64,000 nt of DNA from Bacteroidaceae bacterium (GCA_017560945.1 JAFZDY010000018.1:1-64000); one strand, 5' to 3'. Shown: positions 44,029 to 54,917, numbered from the stretch's first letter. Numbers and translations: made by a program. The notes: generated by a model from the letters alone, not told the origin.

Positions 44029-45951
44029 TCAGTTTTCTTTCAACATGATGTCGAACGTAAATATTTTGGTTTCGCTATATCCATCACCGCGGAAGACATT
44101 GATATTAAACCTGAATCCGCGAGTAGGTGTCAACATATTCGGAGCCACATTCAAAATGAGCGACTTCAATTCACCAGTTTCCTCTGAACGCAAATATTCA
44201 ATGGTAATAGCACTCAATTGAGCAGAACTTGCTTCCTTTTCCTCCCATTCTCCTATTGATTGATTATACCAAAGTCGGACGAGGTCAGGAGTCAGTTGTT
44301 CAGATGTCACCTTAAGTACATTAAACTCCAGAGTACCACCTTCTGAAGGGAGATATATAGTGCCTCCGTTCTCCAATCCTTCGAGCGCGAACTCGTAAAC
44401 GATTTCATGGTCTTGCTTCTGCATAATGTGTGAGAAAGATTCTGCATACTCCTCCTTTAATGTTGCATCACCCGCATTGAAAAGATCTTCAAATGAAACA
44501 CTTTTGGGGACAATGAAAATGAATGCTTCGCGCACAGATGCAGGATTGGTCAATCCTTTTTGATCATCCTCATCACCTCTGTCATTCGCTTTTAGGTATA
44601 TTTCCTTGGTGAAAATACCATTAGACTCTGTTTGATTGAATGCATCACCCATACGAAGTGAAGCCCAACGAACCTCTTCCTTCAAAACTCTTCCGTTTTT
44701 AGCATTACACATAATGAGATGATAGGGAGCATCTTCTATAAAAGTGTAGTTGATGGAAGTTTTTACGTTAAACGAGAGTTCCATCTTTTTCCAATAATCA
44801 TTCTTGTTTTCAGCATCGATATAACTTGCCTTGGCTTCGAATGAGAAATCATTTCCTAGTGGGTCATAAGAAGGAAAAGCAAAATCATGTTGTAAGAAGT
44901 TTCCCTTGATACCATCAAACGATACCTCTATGTTTTTCAATACCTCACCACGTACATCAGTCAAATGAATCACATCTTTTCTACTTTCAGCAGAGAGGTA
45001 TTCATCTTTCACCATCAATCCAATACCTTGGTGAGTTTGCAAAGTACCATCGTCTCTGCGGTTTGTTGTTTCTGTATTTTCACTTGCCAACTCCATCCAT
45101 TCAGGTAAGTTCTTCAACTCCCACACGATGTTGGATTCAACGTAGAAAGTCATTTGATAAGTACCTGTTTGCAAAGTATCGGTCATTTCGTAAGAGAGTC
45201 TTTCTACCTCATCTTCAGACTTTGTATCGGTATCATAAACGTGACAATATGCTTCTGCCTTCACTTGCAAATTGATGGGTGAAGTACCAGGGACTTGTAA
45301 CTTGAAATCCCCACACATGTTCGATTGAGTAAAGTTTTGATAATCGGCAGTTACAGTGAGGTTTACAATCGTTTCTTTACCATCTTGTGGCTCTTTATCT
45401 TTTGAAAATGAGAGCCAATTATTAGTGTTATCCGTGGATATGTTCCATTTACTTGAAGAGGTTATCTGTAATGTACCTATAAATTTTGCACCTGTATTAT
45501 CTGCTTTTAATGACATTACTCCATTTTCAATATCGCCAGAAATTTTCAAATCACTTTCTGCAGCTGATAGTTGAGTGATTCTCACGGTGAAAGGCACATC
45601 CTCTCCATCCACAAGTACCATTAATTCAGCACTTCGCGTTGAACTACTCTTATTGTCACTATAAGGTGTAATATGAATAGTTGCCTCTCCTGCTTTTCCT
45701 TGTGTCGGTGAAGCCGAAAGCCAATTATTGGAACTGGTAAAAGTTGCCGTCCAAGGTGCTCCTGCAATAAAATGTATCTGAGCCTCTTGTCCTTCTGCAA
45801 TACCTTCAAAGGTAATAGGTGCAACCTCAAAGATTGTTGTACCATTACTATTTTCTATGGGGGGATTGTCATCCGTACACGAAGTGATATTTAAAGTGGT
45901 ATAACCACATACCAAAGCAACGAATAGGGTAGATATGATTTTCTGTTTCAT
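44029..45951 (-). CDS. BACON-domain surface lipoprotein
   Basis: The product has 640 residues. The lipobox is NITSC (Cys at about 25), followed by TDDNPP. Residues about 45-135 are a BACON domain (GAPWTATFTSSNNWLSASP) and residues about 140-235 a second one (SSKWNISTDNTNNWLSFS). The C-terminal part has further beta domains that I cannot name with certainty; DUF5003-like is possible. It lies 16 nt upstream of the long LRR gene and 26 nt downstream of the DUF4843/4984-like gene, so the group is one operon. Confidence 0.75.
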   Translation of the reverse strand: MKQKIISTLFVALVCGYTTLNITSCTDDNPPIENSNGTTIFEVAPITFEGIAEGQEAQIHFIAGAPWTATFTSSNNWLSASPTQGKAGEATIHITPYSDNKSSSTRSAELMVLVDGEDVPFTVRITQLSAAESDLKISGDIENGVMSLKADNTGAKFIGTLQITSSSKWNISTDNTNNWLSFSKDKEPQDGKETIVNLTVTADYQNFTQSNMCGDFKLQVPGTSPINLQVKAEAYCHVYDTDTKSEDEVERLSYEMTDTLQTGTYQMTFYVESNIVWELKNLPEWMELASENTETTNRRDDGTLQTHQGIGLMVKDEYLSAESRKDVIHLTDVRGEVLKNIEVSFDGIKGNFLQHDFAFPSYDPLGNDFSFEAKASYIDAENKNDYWKKMELSFNVKTSINYTFIEDAPYHLIMCNAKNGRVLKEEVRWASLRMGDAFNQTESNGIFTKEIYLKANDRGDEDDQKGLTNPASVREAFIFIVPKSVSFEDLFNAGDATLKEEYAESFSHIMQKQDHEIVYEFALEGLENGGTIYLPSEGGTLEFNVLKVTSEQLTPDLVRLWYNQSIGEWEEKEASSAQLSAITIEYLRSEETGELKSLILNVAPNMLTPTRGFRFNINVFRGDGYSETKIFTFDIMLKEN

Positions 45952-45977
45952 AATGTTCTAACTTTACTGGTATACAA

Positions 45978-46847
45978 TTAATAAGGATTGCTTATTCCAT
46001 TCTTTTCAGCTTCAGCCTGTTCAGGCGTCACCCATTCGAATATATAATAATAATTTCCAAACGAACCTATTTTAGGTATGAATACATTTAGTATCAACAC
46101 AAATGCTCTTTCAGATGGCAAGTAATAACTATCAACACCTTCAATGGTACTCATAGCAACTTCTCCGTAGTATGAATCGGTAAAGGCTATTTGTTCTGTC
46201 ATATCAATGGTGGTATCAAACGGATCGTCTTTTGCCGTATGAAATTTTAAGGTCAAATTGTGTGAATCATCAAAGGGAGATTTCACAATCAATGTACTAT
46301 CGTTCTTCTTTTCAGTAGTTACCAAGAAAGTTGTAACCGAACTTGTACTAAAGGGGAAGGTACAAGTCATACGCATATTGCCCGTATAATCATCTATATT
46401 GAAAGGCATACACTTGTGCAATCTCACATTTGTCCAATCATTGTACAACTCTGTAAATTCATCTTCATTTCCCAAGAAACAAAGGGTAACGGCAAGACTA
46501 TCTTCTACGTTCATGTGATGATAGTATCCCTTTAACAAAACTTTTGTTGTGCGTTCACCAGCCTTTATAGTTACGTTGCGCGAAATTATATCGAAGTGAT
46601 ATCCTTCAATGGCATTAGTACGCTTCAGATCTACATCAACAATATAGCTTCTATCCACGTTACTTGTGTGAGTTGCACCTATAACTACCTCAAATAATAA
46701 TTCTTCATTTTCTGTAACAGGCATATCCAATAATGAATCAGCAAACATGACATAATTGGGACCTGTGAAATAGATTTTATCATTATCACATGCAACTACA
46801 GTCATCAACCATAATGCAAATATAAAGAACTTACTTATGTATTTCAT
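45978..46847 (-). CDS. DUF4843/DUF4984-like surface lipoprotein
   Basis: The product has 289 residues with a lipobox (TVVAC, Cys20) followed by DNDK. Sequence such as IYFTGPNYVMFADS and EGYHFDIISRNVTIKAGERT recalls the Calx-beta-like fold of DUF4843, and the C-terminal DYTGNMRMTCTF recalls DUF4984. These small lipoproteins often follow susD genes and are thought to assist ligand capture. It lies 21 nt downstream of susD. Confidence 0.72.
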   Translation of the reverse strand: MKYISKFFIFALWLMTVVACDNDKIYFTGPNYVMFADSLLDMPVTENEELLFEVVIGATHTSNVDRSYIVDVDLKRTNAIEGYHFDIISRNVTIKAGERTTKVLLKGYYHHMNVEDSLAVTLCFLGNEDEFTELYNDWTNVRLHKCMPFNIDDYTGNMRMTCTFPFSTSSVTTFLVTTEKKNDSTLIVKSPFDDSHNLTLKFHTAKDDPFDTTIDMTEQIAFTDSYYGEVAMSTIEGVDSYYLPSERAFVLILNVFIPKIGSFGNYYYIFEWVTPEQAEAEKNGISNPY

Positions 46848-46868
46848 TTTCTATTTCTATCTAAATTC

Positions 46869-48392
46869 TTATCGTTCATTTTGGATAATCAATCCTCCCG
46901 AAGCCGTCACTTCGTGTTGAGGTATGAGCCATGTATATCGTTTATCATTACCTTCGACCTTTAACGATGAGTAGTTTTCACCTGTAATGGTACCTGTTTG
47001 TGGTTGACGCTTGAATCCTTTTCCCCATCTTTTCAAATCTGCCAATCGAAAGCCTTCGAGGAACAACTCTTTAGCACGTTCTTCCTTAATAGCATCTAAC
47101 AAAATTCCTTGAGGATGAGTGGATGTACCATATCCTTGTATTCGTGCCTTACGCAGGGTTGTCAAATCTTTGTTTGCCTTATTCGTTTCACCCAACATAG
47201 CATAAGCTTCAGCTCTAATCAGATACATTTCACTCAATCGTAACACCTTTGGCATATTGGTATAATAAGTACCAGCCGAACCATCAATCTCAGGATTACC
47301 AGGATACTTAACGATTACTTCAGTGTCAAATCCCTGCATAGTATTTACAAGAGAGAAGAATGTGGTATATCTAAGGTCATATCCATCATAAGCATCAATC
47401 AACCACTTGGCAGGGAGGTAACTTGGATTATACATTCCACCAGTGATACCCATAAATAGAGAACCTAATGCACCTCCACGATCGGTGGTAGTGAAATATA
47501 TTTTCCATATAATCTCATCTGCCGTATCGTATGTCCACATGGCTTTGTATTCGTTCATTACTCCACTTGAAGTAGATACATAGTTGTTCACGTCGGCTAA
47601 ACTATATACGGTGTACGAACCAGATTTAGCCTCGATGACATTGGTCGATGCTTCGATGGCTTTCTCCCAATCATTCATATACAAGTAGACACGTGCTAAC
47701 AACGCATCTACTGCTCCTTCAGTTATATATACAGCATCACTACCCACTCGTGTTACCAATGAGTCTGCTTTGCGCAAATCGGTCAAAACCTGTGCATATG
47801 AATCTTTTAGAGTTGCACGAGGCTTTTTCACCGAACTACCATTTCCTTCACGATAATGCAAATAGATAGGTACTCCTAATTTGTCACTAGCCGTAAGAGA
47901 GTCGTAAGGTTCACAAAATGTACGAATCAAATCGGAATAGGCGAGGGCACGCAAGAAACGTACATCACCCTCAAATTTATCCATAGTCTTTCGTTCATTC
48001 TCATTTCTTAATGTTGCACGAACTTCTTCTGCATGATCCATAAAGAAGTTACACCTGGCTATGATTTGATATAAACCCGCATATACATTGAGTAACACAT
48101 CATCATTGGCATTTGTCTCCCATCTATAGAAGCTTCCAAATTGATTAGTATAACCTATAGCTGCATATAGTAAGTCACTTTGAATTTCTGTTGCTTGTAT
48201 CAAAGCACCACTATACAAAGATGTATTTTTTAGGCAACTATATATACCAACAAGTACCTCTTCCGCGGCATCTAAGTTGGTCATTGCTTCTTGTTCGGGT
48301 ACAGCAGTTTCAGGTATTTCGGTCAGAAAATCCTCACACGAACTACACATCAACAATGTAAAAAAGAGAAGAATTATATTAAACAATTTCAT
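46869..48392 (-). CDS. SusD/RagB-family nutrient-binding outer membrane lipoprotein
   Basis: The 507-residue product is the surface lid of a SusC/D uptake pair. The lipobox is MCSSC (Cys19). TPR-like helices follow, with the typical NLDAAEEVLVGIYSCLKN near the N-terminus, VRFLRALAYSDLIRTF and the C-terminal LRLSEMYLIRAEAYAMLGE and IKEERAKELFLEGFRLADLKRWG. The ligand cannot be deduced, but the absence of carbohydrate enzymes nearby leaves peptides open. Confidence 0.93.
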   Translation of the reverse strand: MKLFNIILLFFTLLMCSSCEDFLTEIPETAVPEQEAMTNLDAAEEVLVGIYSCLKNTSLYSGALIQATEIQSDLLYAAIGYTNQFGSFYRWETNANDDVLLNVYAGLYQIIARCNFFMDHAEEVRATLRNENERKTMDKFEGDVRFLRALAYSDLIRTFCEPYDSLTASDKLGVPIYLHYREGNGSSVKKPRATLKDSYAQVLTDLRKADSLVTRVGSDAVYITEGAVDALLARVYLYMNDWEKAIEASTNVIEAKSGSYTVYSLADVNNYVSTSSGVMNEYKAMWTYDTADEIIWKIYFTTTDRGGALGSLFMGITGGMYNPSYLPAKWLIDAYDGYDLRYTTFFSLVNTMQGFDTEVIVKYPGNPEIDGSAGTYYTNMPKVLRLSEMYLIRAEAYAMLGETNKANKDLTTLRKARIQGYGTSTHPQGILLDAIKEERAKELFLEGFRLADLKRWGKGFKRQPQTGTITGENYSSLKVEGNDKRYTWLIPQHEVTASGGLIIQNER

Positions 48393-48432
48393 ATTATATC
48401 TTTCTATTACACAAATATTTTTCTATTTTAAG

Positions 48433-51387
48433 TTAGAAATTTACTTCAAGTCCAAATGTAAATTGTCGAGACATAGGATAAGCAGCTTGATATACATTTT
48501 GACTTGACTCGGGATCCATACCAGAGAAGTTAGTAAAAGTCAACAAGTTTTGCCCTTGAGCAAAAATGCGCGCCATACTGATACACTTTGTCTGTTTTAA
48601 AATGTTTGAAGGCAAATTATATCCGATTGTCAAATTCTTCAATCTCAAGAATGAGGCATCTTCCAAAAGATGCTCATCTATCTGAGGTGTCACTCCATAA
48701 CGAGGTACAGAGGTTATATCACCTGGATTTTTCCATCGATTGAGTAACTCCCTTGACTGATTGAAAGCAGAACTATACATACCATTACTTTCATCGAAAT
48801 AGCGGTCGTTGTTGACCATCCATCTGTTCAGCACCCAACTGAATTGAGCATTTATAGACAATCCCTTCCATGACAAATTAGTACCAAATCCTCCTTGCCA
48901 AGGGGATACCGATGATTTACCTAATAGGACTTTATCTTCCTCATTATACACGTTGGTAATTTTGCCATCTTTAGTATACCACCATGAATCACCATTGATT
49001 GGATTTACACCTGCATAACGTACCAAATAATGTTCACCATAAGAATGTCCAACCTTAAGCAAAATGTTAGCACCAGGGATTTCATATTCATCCAATCCGT
49101 TATAAAGTTCTGTGATTTCATTGTGATTATACGATGCTACAGCATCGACGTACCAATTAAAGTCCTTTCGCTGAAGAACATGTATATTTATACTCGTTTC
49201 CACACCTTTATTTACCATTGCACCAATGTTATCCCATTCCATACCTGTTCCATTTCCTAAGGTAATGGGAACTTCCATCAACATATCAGTAGTTCTTTTA
49301 TGGTAGAACTCAGTATTCCATTCAATTCTACCTATAAATCCTAATTTTAATGCAAGATTAAATGTGTTAAGTTTTTCCCAAGTCAGTTCACTATTTCCGC
49401 GTGTGTATGGAGCAATACCTGTCATACCTGCATATTCAGGTCCAGCAGCAAATAGTGGCATGTGGTCATAATTGGGGATACTAGAGTTACCAGAAGTACC
49501 ATAACTCGTACTCATCTGTGCTAAATCTAACCATGACACATCAATCAAGAAATTCTCAAGTTTAGCATCCCATAAGAAACCTGCAGACCAGAAATTTGCC
49601 CATCTATTGTTTTTTCCAAACTTTGACGAAGCATCTCGACGTAGAGAGAGATCCAAGAAATAGTTACGTTTTAAATTGTACTCTGCACGAGCAAACAATG
49701 ATACGTAAGTCGATGCAGAAAAGTTGTCACTCCAATCTGTAGCAGTAGTACCAGTACTGAGGGTGAGTAACTTGTCATTTGATTGTCCACGTGTACTTAC
49801 AGAGAAAGAGTCAGCTCCATTGCGAGTTACTTCATGTCCTAAGAGTAGATTAAAGTTATGAATCTTCTGCAGAGCAAATGAATAGTTTGCCGTATTTGTC
49901 CATGTGAGGTTAAAAAGTTGAGTATAACCTTTTCCTACGGAACCGCTACCATAGTTAGAAGGATAAGAGGGTAGGGAAGTTGTATTACTTCTAGTGTCAG
50001 AAGCATCTATTCCTATCATGGTACGAAGTCTCAAATCTTTCATAGGATTGAGTTCAAAATATGTGGAAGAAAGTATATGAATTTTGTTTCTATGAAGCGG
50101 ATTAGCGGCCAAATACTCCATAGGATTTCCATACGAACCTATCCACGAGCCATCGTTTGTACTTGTAAGACTTCCATCTTCCTTATACGGAGACCAATAA
50201 GGCATCATAAATTTAGAAGCTGAGATAGGAGCCAACAAACTATAATCACCATATTCGGTTTCCTCCGATTGAGAGTAGGTCAACGACGTATTGGTACCAA
50301 TTTTTAACCATTCAGTAGCATTAGCTTCCATGTTAGCACGAAGTGTATAACGCTTGAAATCAGAACCTACTGCAGTACCTTTTTGTGCAAAATATCCAGT
50401 AGAGAAGTAATAGTTAACAGATTTTTCTCCTCCGCTTATGCTTATTTCATAGGATTCAGTTGGAGCATTATTGTCAAATACAATGTCTTTCCAATTGATA
50501 TTAATCCTTTCCAATGCTTCACGGTCATATTTACCAGGAATTCTTATACCTATTTCCTCTTCAAAATCAAGCCTTTCAGAAGTAGTCATCTGATTCCACT
50601 TTCCATATGCCAAATTTGAGAAACCAAATTGTGCTCTGAATGTCACATTTGCCTTGTCACCCGCCCTTCCTCGTTTCGTTGTAATGACCACTACTCCATT
50701 AGCAGCACGCGCTCCATAAATAGAAGTAGACGACGCATCCTTCAATATTGAAATATTTTCTATGTCATTAGGATTGATAGAAGCAAAATCTGATGCAGAG
50801 ATTGGACTTCCATCCAAAACAAAAAGAGGTTCAGTGTCAGCATTGATAGAGTTGATACCACGTATTTGGAAACTGGCAGGAGCATTCGGTTCACCAGAGT
50901 TTTGTAATACTGTCAAACCTGTCGCCTTACCTTGTAAGGCATGGTCAAAGCTTGCTACAGGAGCGTTCTCAAAAGCATCACTCTTAACAACAGATACAGA
51001 ACCTGTAATTGTACCTTTTTTACGAGTACCATATCCTACCACAACCACCTCATCAATATCCGAGGTTTCATTTTCCATCACTACATTCAATACGTTGTCC
51101 ACTCCTTTTTTTACACGAAGTTGAAGAGACCTCATACCAATGTAAGTAAACTCCAATACTGCCTCATCACCTATTACACTTATGCTATAGTTACCATCCA
51201 TATCAGTGATAGCAAAGGCATTTGCATTAGTCTGTTTTATATTGACTCCTATAAGAGGCTCGTTAAACTCTTTATCTGTAACCTGTCCAGTAATTATAAA
51301 ATCTTGCGCATTCGCACACAATGTGAAACACATTATGAAGAGCGTAGCAAGTATGGATGACATATTGATTTTCACAATCAATTTCAT
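48433..51387 (-). CDS. SusC/RagA-family TonB-dependent outer membrane transporter
   Basis: The 984-residue product is the 22-strand outer membrane importer energised by TonB. A signal peptide (CANAQ cleavage region at about residue 28) is followed by a carboxypeptidase-like CNA_B domain (about 30-110), the TonB-box region (DEVVVVGYGTRKKGTITGS), the plug (QIRGINSINADTEPLFVLDG) and the barrel to the terminal aromatic FGLEVNF. A shorter start at 51363 is possible. It heads a minus-strand operon of susC, susD and six further genes. No hybrid two-component regulator or sigma/anti-sigma pair is nearby. Confidence 0.94.
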   Translation of the reverse strand: MKLIVKINMSSILATLFIMCFTLCANAQDFIITGQVTDKEFNEPLIGVNIKQTNANAFAITDMDGNYSISVIGDEAVLEFTYIGMRSLQLRVKKGVDNVLNVVMENETSDIDEVVVVGYGTRKKGTITGSVSVVKSDAFENAPVASFDHALQGKATGLTVLQNSGEPNAPASFQIRGINSINADTEPLFVLDGSPISASDFASINPNDIENISILKDASSTSIYGARAANGVVVITTKRGRAGDKANVTFRAQFGFSNLAYGKWNQMTTSERLDFEEEIGIRIPGKYDREALERININWKDIVFDNNAPTESYEISISGGEKSVNYYFSTGYFAQKGTAVGSDFKRYTLRANMEANATEWLKIGTNTSLTYSQSEETEYGDYSLLAPISASKFMMPYWSPYKEDGSLTSTNDGSWIGSYGNPMEYLAANPLHRNKIHILSSTYFELNPMKDLRLRTMIGIDASDTRSNTTSLPSYPSNYGSGSVGKGYTQLFNLTWTNTANYSFALQKIHNFNLLLGHEVTRNGADSFSVSTRGQSNDKLLTLSTGTTATDWSDNFSASTYVSLFARAEYNLKRNYFLDLSLRRDASSKFGKNNRWANFWSAGFLWDAKLENFLIDVSWLDLAQMSTSYGTSGNSSIPNYDHMPLFAAGPEYAGMTGIAPYTRGNSELTWEKLNTFNLALKLGFIGRIEWNTEFYHKRTTDMLMEVPITLGNGTGMEWDNIGAMVNKGVETSINIHVLQRKDFNWYVDAVASYNHNEITELYNGLDEYEIPGANILLKVGHSYGEHYLVRYAGVNPINGDSWWYTKDGKITNVYNEEDKVLLGKSSVSPWQGGFGTNLSWKGLSINAQFSWVLNRWMVNNDRYFDESNGMYSSAFNQSRELLNRWKNPGDITSVPRYGVTPQIDEHLLEDASFLRLKNLTIGYNLPSNILKQTKCISMARIFAQGQNLLTFTNFSGMDPESSQNVYQAAYPMSRQFTFGLEVNF

Positions 51388-51496
51388 TAATTTTGAATTG
51401 TTGTTTAATAAAGTACCATTATAAAATACAAAAAGGACACCTTCGTATTTTTACATCTAAGGCATCCCTTTTTTTACTTTTACTTTTTATATGAAA

Positions 51497-51685
51497 TCAC
51501 TTCAACCAACCAGTCAATTTGTCTTTCGCAAAAAAGTAATAAATAATCAATCCTACCCAACTTGTCAAGAGCAAGCCAATGATTACCAACAACTTCTTTA
51601 CTCCATCTACGGGCAATTTCCAAATCTCTAAGCATGCTTTAATGGTCAATACAAGACCAACAATCCAAATAATCAATGCCAACAT
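51497..51685 (-). CDS. Small PLDc_N-like membrane protein
   Basis: The product has 62 residues and two hydrophobic helices with a short polar loop: WIVGLVLTIKACLEIWKLP, then LLVIIGLLLTSWVGLIIYYF, ending in KDKL. This resembles the PLDc_N domain that precedes cardiolipin synthases but here stands alone. The function is unknown. It is followed by tRNA-Arg on the other side of its promoter. Confidence 0.65.
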   Translation of the reverse strand: MLALIIWIVGLVLTIKACLEIWKLPVDGVKKLLVIIGLLLTSWVGLIIYYFFAKDKLTGWLK

Positions 51686-51810
51686 AATATTCTTAGTTTA
51701 TTTTTATGTTTGTAAATCAAAAAATAGAATTGGATTTATAAAAAAAAAGGAAAAACAAAGACTCATACAATCTATGTTCATCCCCTTTTAATTAATCCTC
51801 ACATCTTCGG

Positions 51811-51884
<74 letters not shown>

Positions 51885-51986
51885 ATCCTTAATTGCGGTG
51901 CAAAAGTACTACTTTTGTTTGAAATGAGCAAACTTTTTCAAGTGTTTCTTTGATTTTTGTTTAAAGTCGTAGATTTGTTAATCATC

Positions 51987-54869
51987 TTACTTACCACACA
52001 TCTTTGCAAATTCACAGAAATTGCAATGAGAACTTTGACACGTTTGTGTGAAGTTTGTGTGGGACGAGAACATTTGACGGAGTAATTGTGTCAGGTGGCT
52101 CATGTACTCATTCTTCAATAAACTAAAGTTCTCAACGGGATTTTTAGCAAATCTTACAGTGGGGGAGTACTCTTCTGATGCGGCTTTTTGTATGTAGAAA
52201 AGAGCAGGTGTAATGGTAAAGTCTGGATATTTATCTCCTAAAAGTGAAGCATATAGGAAGGTTTGAAATATATGATAGGGACGATGTTCAAGGGTGACAT
52301 CAAACAAATCATCCATATTCTTTGCTTCTTGAATGGAACTACTTGTCTTGTAATCTATTATACGCTGTACACCATTTTTTTCATCCCATCGGTCGATGTT
52401 TCCTCCCAGGCTAATGGTAAATGTAGGTGTTCCGTCCATCGCATTCACTTCAATAGGCTGCTTAATGGTGTATTCTGCAGCAACAAAACGAAATGGTGCA
52501 TAGTTGACGTCACGTCTAAGAAGTTGCTTGATGTAGGCGGTGATAACCTCCTTGTTGAGTAATTGAAGTCCGTCATATTCGGCTTTTTGTGAAAGGGGAA
52601 TTTGAAAGAATACTTCTTTGAAAGTCCTGTTAACTATTTCGCGTAGTGTCAATTCGTCTTTCAACAGGTCTTCAATTTCTGATTTTTCAATCTTTCCATT
52701 GGTATGTTTACCCAATATTTCAGTGTATATAATTTCACTGGTACGATGGAAAATATTTCCAAAGACAGAAGAATCTATTTCAGTTGAAACTTCGTCTGTT
52801 TCACGCAACTGACAAGCATAGCGAAGGTAAAACTTTAGGGGACAATCAAGATACACATTGATGGCTGAAGGTGAAAGAAATCCTTTGCCTTCACCTCCAA
52901 AACGTTTGCGTAAGCGAGTAGCTATTTCGAGACTTCCTTTCACCTCAATACTTGATTGTTGACGTATGCTTTGGTTGGGTTGAAGGGTATACTTTTTTAT
53001 AGTATTCGCTTGGTTTTTCTCCACAAGATATTGAAGCATAAAACGTGACATCTCGCCACGGTTGAGTCCTTCGGATGAGTTATTATAGAGCATTGTCACT
53101 CGTTCGGCCCGTTGGATGAGTCGGTAGAAATAGTATGAATAGACAGCATTCTTGTGCTCGATGGTTGTCATACCAAAGGCCTTCCTAAGGTTATAGGGAA
53201 TGAATGATGAATCGCCCTCTTTCTTAGGGAGTTGTCCTTCATTGACACTGAGCATGAGCAGGTGACTGAAATCGAGATTACGAGTTTCCAATACACCCAT
53301 TATCTGTAAACCATTGGCAGGTTCTCCGTGAAAGGGAATGGATTGAGAAACAAGTAGATTTTTCAGCAACCTGGCAAGTATGGGTAGTGAAACGGTGAGT
53401 ATGTCTTCGTCCACAAGGTTCTTGAGACGATTGACCAAGGTGTAACACTTGAAGATGGCTTCTTGATTGAGTTGTGCATCAGGCGTTTGCTCTGCATCAG
53501 TAGATTGAAAAAGTTTGGTTGATTGGCTTATAGCATCTAACAGACAATTGAGTAATGAAGTTTTGTCGTTCGCACCTTCTGAGGGGAAGAGACGAAGTAG
53601 TGCATCATCGGCTTGTAACTCGGATGGGAGTGGATAGAATCGGTTTCGCTCTGTGAGAGTTCGTTCGAGTGCTTCTGCTTTGTCTGAAAGGATACGTACA
53701 TAAGGATGTTTCAATACGGCTGACACATATCGATAGAGATAACGTGACGAATGAGCGTCGTATCCCTCGGTATATAACTCTGTAAGTAAGGTCAAAAGAC
53801 TGTGTATGGGTGTGCCACTCAGTGGATATCCCATGGTTATGTTGAGAGCCTTCACCTTGTCTTCAGGAAGTGCATGGAGTACACTTTGAAGGAGTCCTTC
53901 GTTGCAAAGTACTATGGCTGTTTCGTTTTCCTTTTTGGTAAGATTTTGTTCGAGCCACTGGGGAACATAGCGGGCTTGAGCATTCTCTGTAGAAGCAGAT
54001 ATGTACTCCACCTGTTTGGGAGTGGAGAAGTTGGTGAAAAGGCTAATATCACTCAATGCATTGGGAAAATCGCGCAGATTGCGACGTATAAATTCTCCTG
54101 CTTCGTGCAATGGATTTTCCACATATTTTGTATCGAAATCCCAATAGAAGAGTGCCTTACCTTTAGATTGAAGGGTAGAGAATAGACGATGCTCCACCTG
54201 ATTGAGGACATTGAAACCTACGAATACGTAACGGTCATAAGGAAGAGAGTCGAAGTCTGTATCTCCCTCTACTGCTGTACGATAGAGTTGTCCTTCGTAT
54301 GCCAATCCTTCTGCTTGTAACGCCTCGCGAAAGCGATGATATATGCGTCCGAGCACATTCCAAAGGTTGAGGAATCGTTCCTTCAACTCGGTCTTCTTGT
54401 CGATGGAGAAGTTGTGGAAGAAGAGTTGTAGCGCCTCCTCTTGCTCAGGAGTAAGGTAACTATAATCATCCATCATCGTACGCAACTCTTGCAGATTCTG
54501 AAAGAGTCTGTCGGCATCCACACGATTCTTGTCAAGGTCATCGAAGTCGGCAATGAGCATTTCCCCCCAAAAGTAGAAGTTGTCGAGTGTCTCCTTGTCG
54601 TTGTCAGTCTCTTCACAAAAGATGGTGTAGAGTGTGCACACAAGACGAATGGGGTCGGCCACTTGCAGAGGTGTCAACTGACGAAAGAGTTCACTGATGG
54701 TCATGTATGTGGGTGTCCATACAGGTTTGTCGGTGCATGCAGCTAACCATTGGTTGAAGAAGAGACCTGCTCGTTTGTTGGGAAACACCACGGCTGTGCG
54801 CGAAAGGTCTTGTCCTACCTTATTATATAGGTCTTCGGCTACTGCTTTCAAGAAGGGAGTGTTCGTCAT
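51987..54869 (-). CDS. AddB-like exonuclease subunit (PD-(D/E)XK family)
   Basis: The 960-residue product is the second subunit of an AddAB-type helicase-nuclease for double-strand-break repair. The N-terminal part resembles a decayed UvrD-like helicase (VVFPNKRAGLFFNQWL). The C-terminal domain has the nuclease motif IIDYKTS with upstream GGNIDRWDE. Cysteines in LDCPLKFYLRYAC and the end sequence CQSSHCNFCEFAKMCGK would bind the family's 4Fe-4S cluster. It is downstream of the AddA gene on the same strand, 197 nt away, with a palindrome array in the gap. Confidence 0.85.
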   Translation of the reverse strand: MTNTPFLKAVAEDLYNKVGQDLSRTAVVFPNKRAGLFFNQWLAACTDKPVWTPTYMTISELFRQLTPLQVADPIRLVCTLYTIFCEETDNDKETLDNFYFWGEMLIADFDDLDKNRVDADRLFQNLQELRTMMDDYSYLTPEQEEALQLFFHNFSIDKKTELKERFLNLWNVLGRIYHRFREALQAEGLAYEGQLYRTAVEGDTDFDSLPYDRYVFVGFNVLNQVEHRLFSTLQSKGKALFYWDFDTKYVENPLHEAGEFIRRNLRDFPNALSDISLFTNFSTPKQVEYISASTENAQARYVPQWLEQNLTKKENETAIVLCNEGLLQSVLHALPEDKVKALNITMGYPLSGTPIHSLLTLLTELYTEGYDAHSSRYLYRYVSAVLKHPYVRILSDKAEALERTLTERNRFYPLPSELQADDALLRLFPSEGANDKTSLLNCLLDAISQSTKLFQSTDAEQTPDAQLNQEAIFKCYTLVNRLKNLVDEDILTVSLPILARLLKNLLVSQSIPFHGEPANGLQIMGVLETRNLDFSHLLMLSVNEGQLPKKEGDSSFIPYNLRKAFGMTTIEHKNAVYSYYFYRLIQRAERVTMLYNNSSEGLNRGEMSRFMLQYLVEKNQANTIKKYTLQPNQSIRQQSSIEVKGSLEIATRLRKRFGGEGKGFLSPSAINVYLDCPLKFYLRYACQLRETDEVSTEIDSSVFGNIFHRTSEIIYTEILGKHTNGKIEKSEIEDLLKDELTLREIVNRTFKEVFFQIPLSQKAEYDGLQLLNKEVITAYIKQLLRRDVNYAPFRFVAAEYTIKQPIEVNAMDGTPTFTISLGGNIDRWDEKNGVQRIIDYKTSSSIQEAKNMDDLFDVTLEHRPYHIFQTFLYASLLGDKYPDFTITPALFYIQKAASEEYSPTVRFAKNPVENFSLLKNEYMSHLTQLLRQMFSSHTNFTQTCQSSHCNFCEFAKMCGK

Positions 54870-54917
54870 ACGAATATATATTGTGATAGTTTTCTATGTT
54901 TTTTCTTTCTCTTTTTG

